A stretch of 64,000 bases of DNA from Pseudomonas fulva (lineage in GTDB: Bacteria; Pseudomonadota; Gammaproteobacteria; Pseudomonadales; Pseudomonadaceae). Below are positions 1 to 8,882 of the stretch, piece after piece. The stretch lies in NCBI RefSeq assembly GCF_023517795.1, contig NZ_CP082928.1, forward strand, positions 2,480,001 to 2,544,000, read 5' to 3'. How positions within the stretch are numbered: position 1 is the stretch's first letter; each line of letters starts with the position of its first letter. The notes beneath the pieces were generated by a model. It saw only the letters and a list, made by a program, of their open reading frames with translations. It was not told the DNA's origin and did not search any database. The position numbers and the translations under genes were made by a program.

Positions 1-107
1 TCGACCCGTCGCGGGAGGGATCATTGCGCGCCTGTTTCGGTCAAAGCTCGCGGTGCCTGCCCAAGGTGCAGCACGTCGCTCCCAGGCTCTCAAGGATATC
101 GGTGTAG
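1..107. other. Window edge, upstream of first gene
   Basis: No coding region could be supported in these bases. An AAGGA stretch about 14 bases before the first ATG is rather distant for a ribosome-binding site, so translation of the first gene may be weak or its start may differ. Confidence 0.4.
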
Positions 108-1184
108 ATGATTGACCACGATCTGTTGCTGGTAGGCGCAGGCCCGGCCCATCTTGGGGTTCTGCGGCGCTGGGCGCTGATCGAGCGACCGGCGGGGCGT
201 ATCGCCCTGGTGGCGGGTGCCGAGCACACCTGGCACGCCGGCATGCTGCCCGGGCTGGTGGGTGGTCGTTATTCGCCCCAGGATTGCCAGATCGGCCTGA
301 GCGCACTGTGCCAGGCGGCGCAGGTCGAGCTGATCGTCGCGCCCGTTGCTGCGCTGGACGCCGCCACCCGCCAGCTGACCCTGGCCGATGACCGCGTGCT
401 GCAGGGCAACTGGCTGTCGCTCAACGTCGGCGACCGGGTTGCCTGCCCGCCCCGTGAAGGCGAGGGCATGGACGTGCTGGCGGTGAAACCGGTCGATCAG
501 TTCATCAGCGGCTGGCAGGCCTGGCAGCGCGACCCGCAACCCCTGGCCATTCTCGGTGGTGGTGTGGCGGGTGTGGAAATGGCTCTGGCGCTCGCCGATC
601 AGGTGCCGCAGCTGGCGCTGTTCTGCGGTGAGCCGCTGCTGGCCGGGCACTGCGCCGGTTTGCGCATGCGCGCCTGGGGGCACCTGCGCATGCGCCGCGT
701 GCAGGTGCGCGAGCACTGCCCGATCAGCCGTATCGACGGCAACTGCCTGATCAGCGGTGAGGCCTCCGTGTGGCACGGTGGCCGCCTGCTGCTGGCCAGC
801 GGGGCCCAGGCGCTGCCGTGGATCGCCACCAGCGGCCTGAGCTGCGACGGCGACGGCTTCGTGCACACCGCCCCCACGCTGCAAAGCCATTCCCACCCCC
901 AGGTGTTCGCTGTCGGCGACTGCGCCAGCCTGCCCGGCGTGCGCAAGAGTGGCCTGTATTCGATGCGCCAGGTGCCGGTGCTCGCCGCCAACCTGTCTGC
1001 GGCCCTGCGCGGCGGCGTGCTACGAGACTACAAGGCGCGCGGCCAACGCCCCCTGCTGCTGGCCAGCGGCGATGGCGGTGCCCTGCTGGGGTGGCACCAG
1101 TGGAGCGCAGGCGGGCAGCTCTATGGGCGCTGCAAGGACTACTTCGACCGCGCCTTCGTCAAACGCCATCGCCTCGAACGCTAA
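108..1184 (+). CDS. FAD/NAD(P)-dependent oxidoreductase, SelD-fusion type
   Basis: A 358-residue flavoprotein of the pyridine nucleotide-disulfide oxidoreductase (NDH-2-like) fold. The FAD-binding loop VGAGPAH lies at residues 9-15, a second dinucleotide-binding glycine motif (GGGVAG) near 149-154 should bind NAD(P)H, and the second FAD motif (FAVGDCA) is near 267-273. The HAGMLPGLVGG segment near 43 and the overall order match the domain that many bacteria carry fused to selenophosphate synthetase SelD. Here it ends at residue 358 with no SelD domain attached. No CxxxxC redox disulfide is visible, so it is more like an NADH:quinone-type enzyme than a disulfide reductase. Its physiological acceptor is unknown. 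selD could lie left of the window. Confidence 0.8.
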   Translation: MIDHDLLLVGAGPAHLGVLRRWALIERPAGRIALVAGAEHTWHAGMLPGLVGGRYSPQDCQIGLSALCQAAQVELIVAPVAALDAATRQLTLADDRVLQGNWLSLNVGDRVACPPREGEGMDVLAVKPVDQFISGWQAWQRDPQPLAILGGGVAGVEMALALADQVPQLALFCGEPLLAGHCAGLRMRAWGHLRMRRVQVREHCPISRIDGNCLISGEASVWHGGRLLLASGAQALPWIATSGLSCDGDGFVHTAPTLQSHSHPQVFAVGDCASLPGVRKSGLYSMRQVPVLAANLSAALRGGVLRDYKARGQRPLLLASGDGGALLGWHQWSAGGQLYGRCKDYFDRAFVKRHRLER

Positions 1185-1369
1185 TCGGCGTTTGCACTCT
1201 GCGACCAAAGTGCCATAGCCCGACACGCCGTCCAGTGATCAACTGATTCGCTTGGCCTTGCTGCTACAGATTTAGCCCGCACGGTCGATGAGCTAGGGAT
1301 AGACGCGGCACTCTGCCGAGCGGCCAGGTTGGCTGCCAGCGCCGCACCATAAGAACAACGAGGTGCACC

Positions 1370-2935
1370 ATGGACGTAGGGTTTACTCGTGATCGGCTCG
1401 CTTTGGCCTTGCATGTGCTCGGCCTGGTGACGTTGCTGGTGGTCTGGCAGCAGCTGCAGATGCCGCCTTACCTCGCCGCCGTCGCGCTGCTCTTGCTGGC
1501 GCTGTGGCCGTGGCTCGGCCCCTGGCGACGCCCGGCTGCTATGGCGTCTACAGCCGCCCCCGCGGCGTCGCTGGACACGCTGAGCCAGAGCCTGTCGCAG
1601 CACACCTGCCATAACGCCTTGTCCGCCGCTCAGGTGGCCTTCACCGTGCAGCAACTGGCCGGCCGGTTGCAGTCGCAGCTGGCCGCGGTCGAGCAGATCA
1701 GCGAAGGCGCCCACGCCGTGACCCATACCGAGCAGAGCAATGCCGAGCGTGCCGGTCAGACCCTTGGCGCCGCGCAGACCGTGCGCGCCAGCAGCGCCAG
1801 CGGCCAGACCGAGCTGCAGCAGGCCATCGCGCGGATGCAGCAGCTCAGCGCCCAGGCGGCGGCCAGCCGCGAGTTGATCGATGGCCTCGGCGCGCGGACC
1901 GAGCAGATCGAGCAGGTCACCCAGGTGATCCAGTCCATCGCCAGCCAGACCAACCTGCTGGCGCTCAACGCCGCCATCGAGGCCGCCCGCGCCGGTGAGC
2001 AGGGCCGCGGTTTCGCGGTGGTCGCCGACGAAGTGCGCAGCCTGGCCGGGCGTACCGCCAGCGCCACCGGCGAGGTGGGGCAGATGGTCGCCGATATCCG
2101 CCAGCAAAGCGCGGCGGTGGTCAGCCATATCCAGCGCCAGGCCGAAGAACTCGAAGCGGCCGCCCGGCAGGTCGAGTTCACTGGCGAGCAACTGCGCGGC
2201 ATCGCCGACCTGGCCGCCGATGTCGATGCCCAGGTGGCGCAGATCAGCGCCGGCACGGCGAGCAATCACGGGCATCTGGCCGAGTTGCTGGTGGCGGTGG
2301 AGCAACTGCGGAGCGACGTGCGCAGCAGCGAGGATCAGACCCGCCAGCTGGGCAAGGCCGCCGAGCAACTGGTCGGCCAGGCGGAAAGCGTCAGCGAGCA
2401 GCTGGCCAGCGTCGGGCTCGACGACTACCACCAGCGCATCTACGAGCTCGCCCTGGAGGGCGCCGCTGCGATTGCCAGGCAGTTCGAGGCCGATGTCCAG
2501 GCCGGGCGCATCAGCCTCGCGGACCTGTTCGACCGTCAGTACCAGCCGATCCCAGACAGCTTCCCGGCCAAGTTCCGCACCCGCTTCGACAGCTACGCCG
2601 ATGGCGTGCTGCCGGCCATCCAGGAGCCGCTGCTCAAGCGTCACGAAGGCCTGGTGTTCGCCATCGCCACCACGCCGGAAGGCTACGTGCCGACCCACAA
2701 TCAGGCCTTCAACCATCCGCCCACCGGTGACCGCGCCGTGGACACCGTGAAGAGTCGCAGCAAGCGGCTGTTCAACGACCGCACCGGCATCCGCTGCGGC
2801 AGCCACCAGCAGCGCGTGCTGCTGCAGACCTACATGCGCGATACCGGTGAGCTGATGCACGACCTGTCGGTACCGATCCATGTGCAGGGCAAGCATTGGG
2901 GTGGTTTGCGCCTGGGCTACCGGCCGGAGCCGTGA
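1370..2935 (+). CDS. Methyl-accepting chemotaxis protein with C-terminal extra domain
   Basis: A 521-residue chemoreceptor. Two closely spaced hydrophobic segments (about residues 10-28 and 34-50) form a hairpin with almost no periplasmic loop, so no periplasmic ligand domain and no HAMP are apparent. The conserved signalling tip ([20 protein letters not shown], about residues 187-206) that contacts CheA and CheW is intact. After the returning coiled coil, a domain of about 165 residues follows (from about 355), rich in conserved-looking motifs such as [11 protein letters not shown] and DLSVPI, ending in [10 protein letters not shown]. This tail is probably the cytoplasmic sensory module. Start ATG has GAGGTGCACC just upstream. 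The ligand is unknown. Confidence 0.88.
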   Translation: MDVGFTRDRLALALHVLGLVTLLVVWQQLQMPPYLAAVALLLLALWPWLGPWRRPAAMASTAAPAASLDTLSQSLSQHTCHNALSAAQVAFTVQQLAGRLQSQLAAVEQISEGAHAVTHTEQSNAERAGQTLGAAQTVRASSASGQTELQQAIARMQQLSAQAAASRELIDGLGARTEQIEQVTQVIQSIASQTNLLALNAAIEAARAGEQGRGFAVVADEVRSLAGRTASATGEVGQMVADIRQQSAAVVSHIQRQAEELEAAARQVEFTGEQLRGIADLAADVDAQVAQISAGTASNHGHLAELLVAVEQLRSDVRSSEDQTRQLGKAAEQLVGQAESVSEQLASVGLDDYHQRIYELALEGAAAIARQFEADVQAGRISLADLFDRQYQPIPDSFPAKFRTRFDSYADGVLPAIQEPLLKRHEGLVFAIATTPEGYVPTHNQAFNHPPTGDRAVDTVKSRSKRLFNDRTGIRCGSHQQRVLLQTYMRDTGELMHDLSVPIHVQGKHWGGLRLGYRPEP

Positions 2936-3299
2936 GCGTGATTGTTTAGCCAGTGGCGATCTGAAGGTACGGCAATAACGATTTAACCTGACTGTCGCGG
3001 CGTGCGAGCCTCGGGGCATGTCTATCCCGGTCTGCCGTCCTGCCCACGCTCTTGCCCTGCCAGCCTTGCGCGCGCGGGGCCGGGCGCCCGAACCCACGGC
3101 ATTGCCGCAGATCCTCGCCTTCTGGGCGCTCTGGCATTGCCGCCACGCCCGCCCGCCTGACGTCCTTTCCGCCCGCTGACTCCGATGGCTGCGCCATGTC
3201 CGCAGCCGCTGATGCCTATTTGTCTGCCTGCGCCACCTGTTCGCCAAGCGAGCCGGCCGTGCGGACACCGAGCGCCCGACTGGCGCAAGCGAGTGCGAT
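2936..3299. other. Intergenic region, no convincing feature
   Basis: Between the chemoreceptor and the glutamine synthetase-like gene. Short open frames here are arginine- and alanine-rich and look like chance frames in GC-rich DNA. No clear terminator, repeat or RNA gene was seen. It should hold the promoter of the downstream gene, but no strong -35/-10 pair stands out. Confidence 0.4.
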
Positions 3300-4667
3300 A
3301 TGACGAGTTTCGCCGCTGTGCAGCAAGCCCAGGATTTCCTGGCCGCTAATCCCGATATCGAATTGATCGAGCTGTTCATCCTCGACGCCAATGGCGTGCC
3401 GCGCGGCAAGCTGCTGCACCGCGAGGAACTGCTGGCGCTGTACCAGAGTGGCCGGCCGCTGCCGAGTACGATGCTTGGTCTGTCCATCCAGGGCGAAGAT
3501 GTCGAGGACACCGGGCTGGTCTGGGAGGTGGGCGATATCGACTGCCGCGCCTACCCGCTGGCCGGCAGCCTGGTGCGTTTGCCCTGGCGGCAGATTCCCA
3601 CCGCCGCCGTGCAGGTGTCGATGCACCCGACTGAGGGAATGCCAGCTACGCCGGCCGACCCACGGCATTTGCTGCAGCGGGTGATCGAGCAGCTCGAAGC
3701 CGACGGTTACCACCCGGTGATGGCCTGCGAGCTGGAATTCTTCCTGCTCGACCAGAAACGCGACGCCCACGGCCGCCCGCAGCCGGCGCTGGACGGCGAC
3801 GGCGGTCGGCCGCGGCAGACCCAGGTCTACGGCCTGCGCGAGCTGGAACAGATCGAGCCGTTTCTCAAGGACCTCTATGGGGCCTGCAAGGCCCAGGGCA
3901 TCCCGGCGCGCACGGCGATTTCCGAATACGCCCCCGGCCAGGTGGAGATCACCCTGGAGCACGGCCCGGCGCTCGCGGCCATGGACCAGGCGGTGCGCTA
4001 CAAGCGCCTGGTCAAGGGTGTCGCCCATGCCCACGGCATGCAGGCGTGCTTCATGGCCAAGCCTTTCGATCACCTGGCCGGCACGGGTATGCATATGCAC
4101 GTGAGCCTGGCCGATGGGCAGGGCGACAACCTGTTCGCCAGTGAAAGCCCAGCAGGCACGCCGCTGCTGCGCCAGGCGGTGGGTGGCATGCTCGCCAGCC
4201 TGCTCGACTCGCTGCTGCTGTTCTGCCCCAACGCCAACTCCTACCGGCGCTTCCAGGCCAACAGCTATGCGCCGCTGGCGCCCACCTGGGGTGTGGATAA
4301 CCGCACCGTCAGCCTGCGCGTACCCGGTGGCCCGGCCAATACCCGGCACGTGGAGCACCGCATCTGCGGCGCAGATGCCAACCCCTATCTCGCCGCCGCG
4401 GCGATCCTGGCCGGGATTCACCGGGGCATCCGCCAGGCGCTGGACCCTGGTGCGCCGGTCGAGGGCAACGGCTATGCCCAGGCTACCGAGCATCTGCCTA
4501 CCCAGTGGTCGGCGGCAATCCAGGCACTGGAGCAATCCGAGTGGGCGCACGAGACCTTCGGCGCCGATTTCCTCAGGGTCTTTCTCGCGGTCAAGCGCGC
4601 CGAATACCGCCAGTTCATGGGCGAGGTCGGCGAGCAGGACTGGCGCTGGTACCTGAGCAATGCCTGA
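3300..4667 (+). CDS. puuA: Glutamine synthetase family protein (gamma-glutamylputrescine synthetase-like)
   Basis: A 455-residue member of the glutamine synthetase superfamily, the usual length of PuuA/PauA enzymes that ligate glutamate to putrescine or another polyamine using ATP. The N-terminal beta-Grasp region (LIELFILDANGVPRGK, about residues 21-36) is followed by the catalytic domain with the metal-binding ACELEFFL segment (about 142-149), the GMHMHVSL segment (about 263-270) and a closing NPYLAAAAILAG motif (about 361-372). The adjacent FAD oxidoreductase would oxidise the gamma-glutamylated amine, which supports a polyamine catabolic role. Exact amine specificity cannot be read from sequence; Pseudomonas has several paralogues. 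The ribosome-binding site is weak. Confidence 0.8.
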   Translation: MTSFAAVQQAQDFLAANPDIELIELFILDANGVPRGKLLHREELLALYQSGRPLPSTMLGLSIQGEDVEDTGLVWEVGDIDCRAYPLAGSLVRLPWRQIPTAAVQVSMHPTEGMPATPADPRHLLQRVIEQLEADGYHPVMACELEFFLLDQKRDAHGRPQPALDGDGGRPRQTQVYGLRELEQIEPFLKDLYGACKAQGIPARTAISEYAPGQVEITLEHGPALAAMDQAVRYKRLVKGVAHAHGMQACFMAKPFDHLAGTGMHMHVSLADGQGDNLFASESPAGTPLLRQAVGGMLASLLDSLLLFCPNANSYRRFQANSYAPLAPTWGVDNRTVSLRVPGGPANTRHVEHRICGADANPYLAAAAILAGIHRGIRQALDPGAPVEGNGYAQATEHLPTQWSAAIQALEQSEWAHETFGADFLRVFLAVKRAEYRQFMGEVGEQDWRWYLSNA

Positions 4668-4685
4668 TGGCTCCTGTTTGCAAGG

Positions 4686-4758
4686 CTCGGGGCTGAAGCG
4701 GATCGCCGCCCGGCCCCTCCTACACAAGCGCTCTGTGGGCGGGGCTTTAGCCCCGATG
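4686..4758. repeat. Inverted pair of REP-like palindromes
   Basis: Two REP-type sequences face each other between the synthetase and oxidoreductase genes. The right one contains the perfect hairpin GGGGCTTTAGCCCC (4741-4754) preceded by TGTGGGC. The left one, read on the minus strand, is TGTGTAGGAGGGGCC followed by CTTCAGCCCCGAG. This arrangement is typical of paired Pseudomonas REP elements (REPINs). It separates two genes that otherwise look like one operon, so it may trim or attenuate the transcript. Confidence 0.7.
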
Positions 4759-4796
4759 GCTGATTTATCGGTGCCAGCGCACCCCAAGGACATGCA

Positions 4797-6110
4797 ATGA
4801 ACGCAAGCAACCACCCCGTCAAACCCGCCGCCGAGCGTGCGCCGTCCTACTACGCGGCCTCGCTCAACTTCGAGAGCGACTACCCGACGCTGCAGGGCAG
4901 CATGACCGTCGACGTGGCCATCATCGGCGGCGGCTTCACCGGCATCGCCACGGCGGTGGAGCTGGCCGAGCGCGGCCTCAAGGTCGCCGTGGTGGAAACC
5001 CACAAGGTCGGCTGGGGCGCCAGTGGGCGCAACGGCGGCCAGGTCACCGGCAGCCTGTCCGGCGACGAAGCCATGGGCAAGCAGATGCGCAACACCCTGG
5101 GCAAGGAGGTGGACGACTTCATCTGGCACCTGCGCTGGCGCGGCCACGAAATCATCAGCAACCGCGTGGCCAGGTACGGCATCGCCTGCGACCTCAAGCA
5201 CGGCCACCTGCATACGGCGATGAAGGCCAGCCACCTGGACGAGCTCAAGGCCACCTACGACGAAGCGCTGCGCCGCGGCATGGCGGGCGATGTCAGCCTG
5301 CTCGACGCCGCCGGCGTGCGGGCGCAACTGGGCAGCGACCTGTACTGCGGCGCGCTGAAGAACACCCGCAACATGCACCTGCACCCGCTCAACCTGTGTC
5401 TCGGCGAGGCCAGGGCTGCCGAAAGCCTGGGCGCGCTGATCTTCGAGCATTCCGAGGTGCTGGCGATCGTCCACGGCCCGCGTCCGGCGGTGGTTACTAC
5501 GGGCGGGCGGATCGAGGCCAAGCAGGTGCTGCTGGCCGGCGACGTCTACCACAAGCTGGAGCGCCGCCAGCTCAAGGGCCTGATCTTCCCGGCCATGGGC
5601 GGCATCGTCACCACCGCGCCGCTGGGCGAGCTGGCCGGCGAGATCAACCCACAGGACCTGGCGGTGTACGACTGCCGCTTCGTGCTCGACTACTACCGCC
5701 TGACCGGCGATGGCCGGCTGCTGTTCGGCGGTGGCGCCAACTACTCGGGGCGCGATTCACGGGATATCGCCGGCGAGCTGCGCCCCTGCATCGAGCGCAC
5801 CTTCCCGCAGCTCAAGGGCGTGCCGATCGACTTCCAGTGGAGCTGCGCCATGGGCATCGTGATGAACCGCATCCCGCAACTGGGCAAGCTGTCGGGCAAC
5901 GTCTGGTACTGCCAGGGCTACTCCGGCCATGGCGTGGCGACCAGTCACATCATGGGCGAGATCATGGCCAAGGCGATCACCGGCGACCTGGAGCAGTTCG
6001 ACACCTTCGCCGCCTGCAAGCACATCAAGGTGCCCCTGGGCGACCAGCTCGGCAACCCGATGCTGGCAGCGGGCATGTGGTATTACCAGATGCTCGAGAA
6101 GTTGCGCTGA
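4797..6110 (+). CDS. puuB: FAD-dependent oxidoreductase, gamma-glutamylputrescine oxidase-like
   Basis: A 437-residue DAO-type flavoprotein. After about 38 residues the FAD-binding motif VDVAIIGGGFTGIATAVELA begins, and the conserved GASGRNGGQV segment lies near residue 75, as in PuuB/PauB enzymes that oxidise gamma-glutamylated amines to aldehydes with release of H2O2. The C-terminal QGYSGHGVATSH segment (about 377-388) is the usual substrate/FAD closure motif. It lies 129 bp downstream of the ligase gene in the same direction, separated by a REP pair. No gamma-glutamyl aldehyde dehydrogenase or hydrolase gene is nearby, so the remaining pathway steps must be encoded elsewhere. Confidence 0.82.
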   Translation: MNASNHPVKPAAERAPSYYAASLNFESDYPTLQGSMTVDVAIIGGGFTGIATAVELAERGLKVAVVETHKVGWGASGRNGGQVTGSLSGDEAMGKQMRNTLGKEVDDFIWHLRWRGHEIISNRVARYGIACDLKHGHLHTAMKASHLDELKATYDEALRRGMAGDVSLLDAAGVRAQLGSDLYCGALKNTRNMHLHPLNLCLGEARAAESLGALIFEHSEVLAIVHGPRPAVVTTGGRIEAKQVLLAGDVYHKLERRQLKGLIFPAMGGIVTTAPLGELAGEINPQDLAVYDCRFVLDYYRLTGDGRLLFGGGANYSGRDSRDIAGELRPCIERTFPQLKGVPIDFQWSCAMGIVMNRIPQLGKLSGNVWYCQGYSGHGVATSHIMGEIMAKAITGDLEQFDTFAACKHIKVPLGDQLGNPMLAAGMWYYQMLEKLR

Positions 6111-6161
6111 CGGCAGTTCGCCAGGGTTGCCTGCACCCTGGCGGTAACGGGCCACAGATTC

Positions 6162-7538
6162 TTAGTCGTGGCGTTCGGCCTTGGCCGCGCTCTCCGGCAG
6201 GAACCAGTTGAGCACCAGCGCGCAGATGCCGCCGGTGGCCACGCCGGACTCCAGCACGTTGCGCAGGGCCGCCGGCATATGGGCGAGGAACTCCGGCACC
6301 TGGGAAACGCCGAGGCCGAGGGCCAGGGACACGGCGATGATCAGCAGCGCGCGACGGTCCAGTTCGATGCCGGCGAGGATGTTGATGCCCGAGGCCGCCA
6401 CGGCGCCGAACATGACCATCGCCGCGCCACCGAGCACCGGCTCCGGCACCGCCTGGATCACACCGGCTACGGCCGGGAACAGGCCGAGAATCACCAGCAC
6501 CAGGGCGATCCACACACCGATATGGCGGCTGGCGATGCCGGTCAGCTGAATCACCCCGTTGTTCTGGGCGAAAATCGAGCTGGGAAAGGTATTGAACACG
6601 CCGGCCAGCAGCGAATTGACGCCGTTGACCAGCACGCCGCCCTTGATGCGTTGCATCCACAGCGGGCCTTCCACCGGCTGGCGCGACACCTTGCTGGTGG
6701 CGGTCACATCGCCGATGGCTTCCAGGGACGTCACCAGGTAGATCACCAGCATCGGGATGAACAGGCTCCACGAGAAGCCCAGGCCGAAGTGCAGCGGCGT
6801 CGGCACCTGGAACAGCTCGGCCTGGTGCATGCCGGTGAAGTCCAGGCGGCCCAGGTAGCCGGCCAGCGCGTAGCCGACCAGCAGGGCGATGACGATGGCG
6901 CAACTGCGCAGCCACACCACCGGGATGCGATTGAGCACCACGATCACCGCCAGCACCACGCCGGACAGCAGCAGGTTCTCGCCGTTGGCGAAGGTGCCAT
7001 TGGCCATCGCGCCATAGCCGCCGCCCATGCTGATCAGGCCGACCTTGATCAGCGTCAGGCCGATCATCAGCACCACGATGCCGGTCACCAGCGGGGTGAT
7101 CAGCTTCTTCACGAACGGCAAAATGCGCGAGATGCCGATCTCCACGAACGAGCCGGCGATCACCACGCCGAAGATCGCCGCCATCACGCCTTCCACCGGC
7201 GTGCCCTGCTTGACCATCAGCGCGCCGCCGGCGATCAGCGGGCCGACGAAGTTGAAGCTGGTGCCCTGCACCACCAGCAGGCCCGCGCCCAGCGGCCCGA
7301 AGCGACGGCATTGCACGTAGGTGGCGATGCCGGAAATCACCAGGCTCATGGACACGATCAGGTTGGTGTCGCGGGCCGACACGCCCAGTGCCTGGCAGAT
7401 CAGCAGGCCTGGCGTGACGATCGGCACGATGATCGCCAGCAGGTGTTGCAGGGCGGCGAGGATCGCCACCAGCGGGCGCGGGCGGTCTTCGAGGCCGTAG
7501 ATCAGTTCGCCGTTACGCGGGGAGTCACCTGGTTGCAT
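6162..7538 (-). CDS. NCS2 family nucleobase:cation symporter (xanthine/urate type)
   Basis: A 458-residue inner-membrane permease with about 12-14 hydrophobic segments. The GTSFNFVGP half-helix near residue 89, the FNTFPSSIFAQNNGVIQLTG stretch near residue 318 and the VPEPVLGGA motif near residue 365 are hallmarks of the nucleobase-ascorbate (NAT/NCS2) family. The QNNG signature leans towards xanthine or uric acid rather than uracil transport, but specificity is not certain. It is convergent with the FAD oxidoreductase (52 bp between stops) and starts divergently from the taurine operon. No purine catabolic enzyme or dedicated regulator is adjacent. Confidence 0.87.
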   Translation of the reverse strand: MQPGDSPRNGELIYGLEDRPRPLVAILAALQHLLAIIVPIVTPGLLICQALGVSARDTNLIVSMSLVISGIATYVQCRRFGPLGAGLLVVQGTSFNFVGPLIAGGALMVKQGTPVEGVMAAIFGVVIAGSFVEIGISRILPFVKKLITPLVTGIVVLMIGLTLIKVGLISMGGGYGAMANGTFANGENLLLSGVVLAVIVVLNRIPVVWLRSCAIVIALLVGYALAGYLGRLDFTGMHQAELFQVPTPLHFGLGFSWSLFIPMLVIYLVTSLEAIGDVTATSKVSRQPVEGPLWMQRIKGGVLVNGVNSLLAGVFNTFPSSIFAQNNGVIQLTGIASRHIGVWIALVLVILGLFPAVAGVIQAVPEPVLGGAAMVMFGAVAASGINILAGIELDRRALLIIAVSLALGLGVSQVPEFLAHMPAALRNVLESGVATGGICALVLNWFLPESAAKAERHD

Positions 7539-7704
7539 GGTCGTGATCGCCTGGAAAAGCGGCGGATTCTACTGCCTGGGCCGGGCAATCCCAAGAGGCG
7601 GTCGTCAGGGCAGCGGGGTACGAGCGGCACGTCGGCGGTGGCGCCTTGCGAGTCGACAGAAGCTCAGCCGGGCAAGCGCTGCGGCTCTGGCTCGCGGCTG
7701 TCAT

Positions 7705-7775
7705 CGACGGCTCTAAGCTAATCGTAAAATGTTATTGGAGAGATATTTCTTATAACCATAAATTTCTCGAACAGC
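7705..7775 (+). promoter_or_regulatory. AT-rich promoter/activator region of the tau operon
   Basis: A strikingly AT-rich stretch in otherwise GC-rich DNA (around TTCTTATAACCATAAATTTC, 7748-7767) lies 65-125 bases before tauA. In Enterobacteria and Pseudomonas, sulfonate operons are activated by the LysR-type regulators CysB or Cbl binding AT-rich sites like this under sulfate starvation. The assignment to CysB is inference; no regulator gene is present in the window. Confidence 0.5.
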
Positions 7776-7831
7776 GCCACCGAGGCGTATGGCAGCCGGG
7801 ACAGCCTGGTGCCCTTTGCGAGGAGTTGCCC

Positions 7832-8815
7832 ATGAAACACGCCATCAAGACCCTGCTGCTCGCCGTCGTGGCTGCCACCAGCCTGCAGGCCCAGGCGGCC
7901 GATATCGTGATTGGCTACCAGACCGGCGTCGACCCATCCAAGGTCGCCCAGGCCGACGGTGCCTACGAGAAGGCCATCGGCGAAAAGCTCGACTGGCGAC
8001 GCTTCAATTCCGGGCCCGAAGTGGTGACCGCCCTGGCCTCCGGTGACGTGCAGATCGGCAACCTCGGCTCCAGCCCGCTGGCCGCGGCCACCTCGCGCAA
8101 ATTGCCGCTGGTGACCTTCCTGGTCGCGGCGCAGATCAACGCCGCCGAGGCCCTGGTGGTGCGCGACGGCAGCGGTATCGACACCCCCGAGCAACTGGTC
8201 GGCAAGACCATCGCCACGCCGTTCGTGTCCACCTCCCACTACAGCCTGCTCGGTGCCCTCAAGCACTGGAACATCGACCCGAGCAAGGTGAAGATCGTCA
8301 ACCTCAACCCCGCCGAGATCAACGCGGCCTGGAAGCGCGGTGACATCGACGGTGCCTTCGTCTGGTCGCCGGCCCTGGGCGAGATCAAGCGCAGCGGCAA
8401 GGTGCTGACCGATGCCGCCGAAGTCGGCAAGTGGGGCGCGCCCACCTTCGAGGTGTGGGTCGCTCGCAAGGATTTCGCCGAGCAGCACCCCGAGGTGCTG
8501 GCCAAGTTCGCTGGCGTGACCCTGGACGCCTTTGCCGACTACCAGGCCAACGCCGCCAAGTGGACAGCCGATTCCGAGCAGGCCAGGAAGATCGCCAAGC
8601 TGATCGGCGCCAATGCCGCCGACGTTCCCGAGCTGCTGGCCGGCTCGACCTACCCCGACGCGCAGCAGCAGGTGAGCGCCGAGCTGCTGGGCGGCGGCAC
8701 CGCCAAGGCCACTGCGCGCACCGCCGAGTTCCTCAAGGAACAGAAGCGCATTCCCACCGTACTGCCGGACTATTCGCCCTATGTGAGCGCCGAGTACGTG
8801 CGCAAGGCGTTGTAA
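7832..8815 (+). CDS. tauA: Taurine ABC transporter substrate-binding protein
   Basis: A 327-residue periplasmic binding protein with a signal peptide (about residues 1-23, ending LQAQA). The mature start ADIVIGYQTGVDPSKVAQA and the SGDVQIGNLGSSPLAAA segment match TauA/SsuA-type sulfonate receptors. The start chosen here has AGGAG 11 bases before the ATG and places the signal peptide correctly; a longer in-frame extension lacks such a site. It is first gene of tauABCD and is followed by a hairpin terminator before tauB, a layout that would yield excess binding protein. It delivers taurine to TauBC when sulfate is scarce. Confidence 0.93.
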   Translation: MKHAIKTLLLAVVAATSLQAQAADIVIGYQTGVDPSKVAQADGAYEKAIGEKLDWRRFNSGPEVVTALASGDVQIGNLGSSPLAAATSRKLPLVTFLVAAQINAAEALVVRDGSGIDTPEQLVGKTIATPFVSTSHYSLLGALKHWNIDPSKVKIVNLNPAEINAAWKRGDIDGAFVWSPALGEIKRSGKVLTDAAEVGKWGAPTFEVWVARKDFAEQHPEVLAKFAGVTLDAFADYQANAAKWTADSEQARKIAKLIGANAADVPELLAGSTYPDAQQQVSAELLGGGTAKATARTAEFLKEQKRIPTVLPDYSPYVSAEYVRKAL

Positions 8816-8841
8816 CACCGAATCACCTTCACGACAGGTTT

Positions 8842-8867
8842 GCCCCTCCTCGGAGGGGCTTTTTTTA
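8842..8867 (+). terminator. Intra-operon terminator between tauA and tauB
   Basis: GCCCCTCC and GGAGGGGC form an 8-bp GC-rich stem with a tiny loop, followed directly by eight T residues. This is a textbook Rho-independent terminator but sits inside the operon, 15 bases before tauB. Partial read-through would give a tauA-rich short transcript. Confidence 0.9.
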
Positions 8868-8882
8868 ATCGAGGAGTCGACC

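Noticed and set aside
3052..3303. 83-residue frame before the glutamine synthetase-like gene
   Set aside because: Arg/Ala/Pro-rich with no motif and no ribosome-binding site; it overlaps the real start.
1181..5552. Two long antisense open frames (776 and 778 residues) opposite the chemoreceptor, glutamine synthetase-like and oxidoreductase genes
   Set aside because: They are His/Gln/Arg-rich shadows caused by third-position GC bias; the opposite strand carries recognisable families.
6168..7721. 517-residue His/Gln-rich open frame opposite the NCS2 permease
   Set aside because: Composition is that of an antisense shadow and it has no motif; the permease frame has family signatures.
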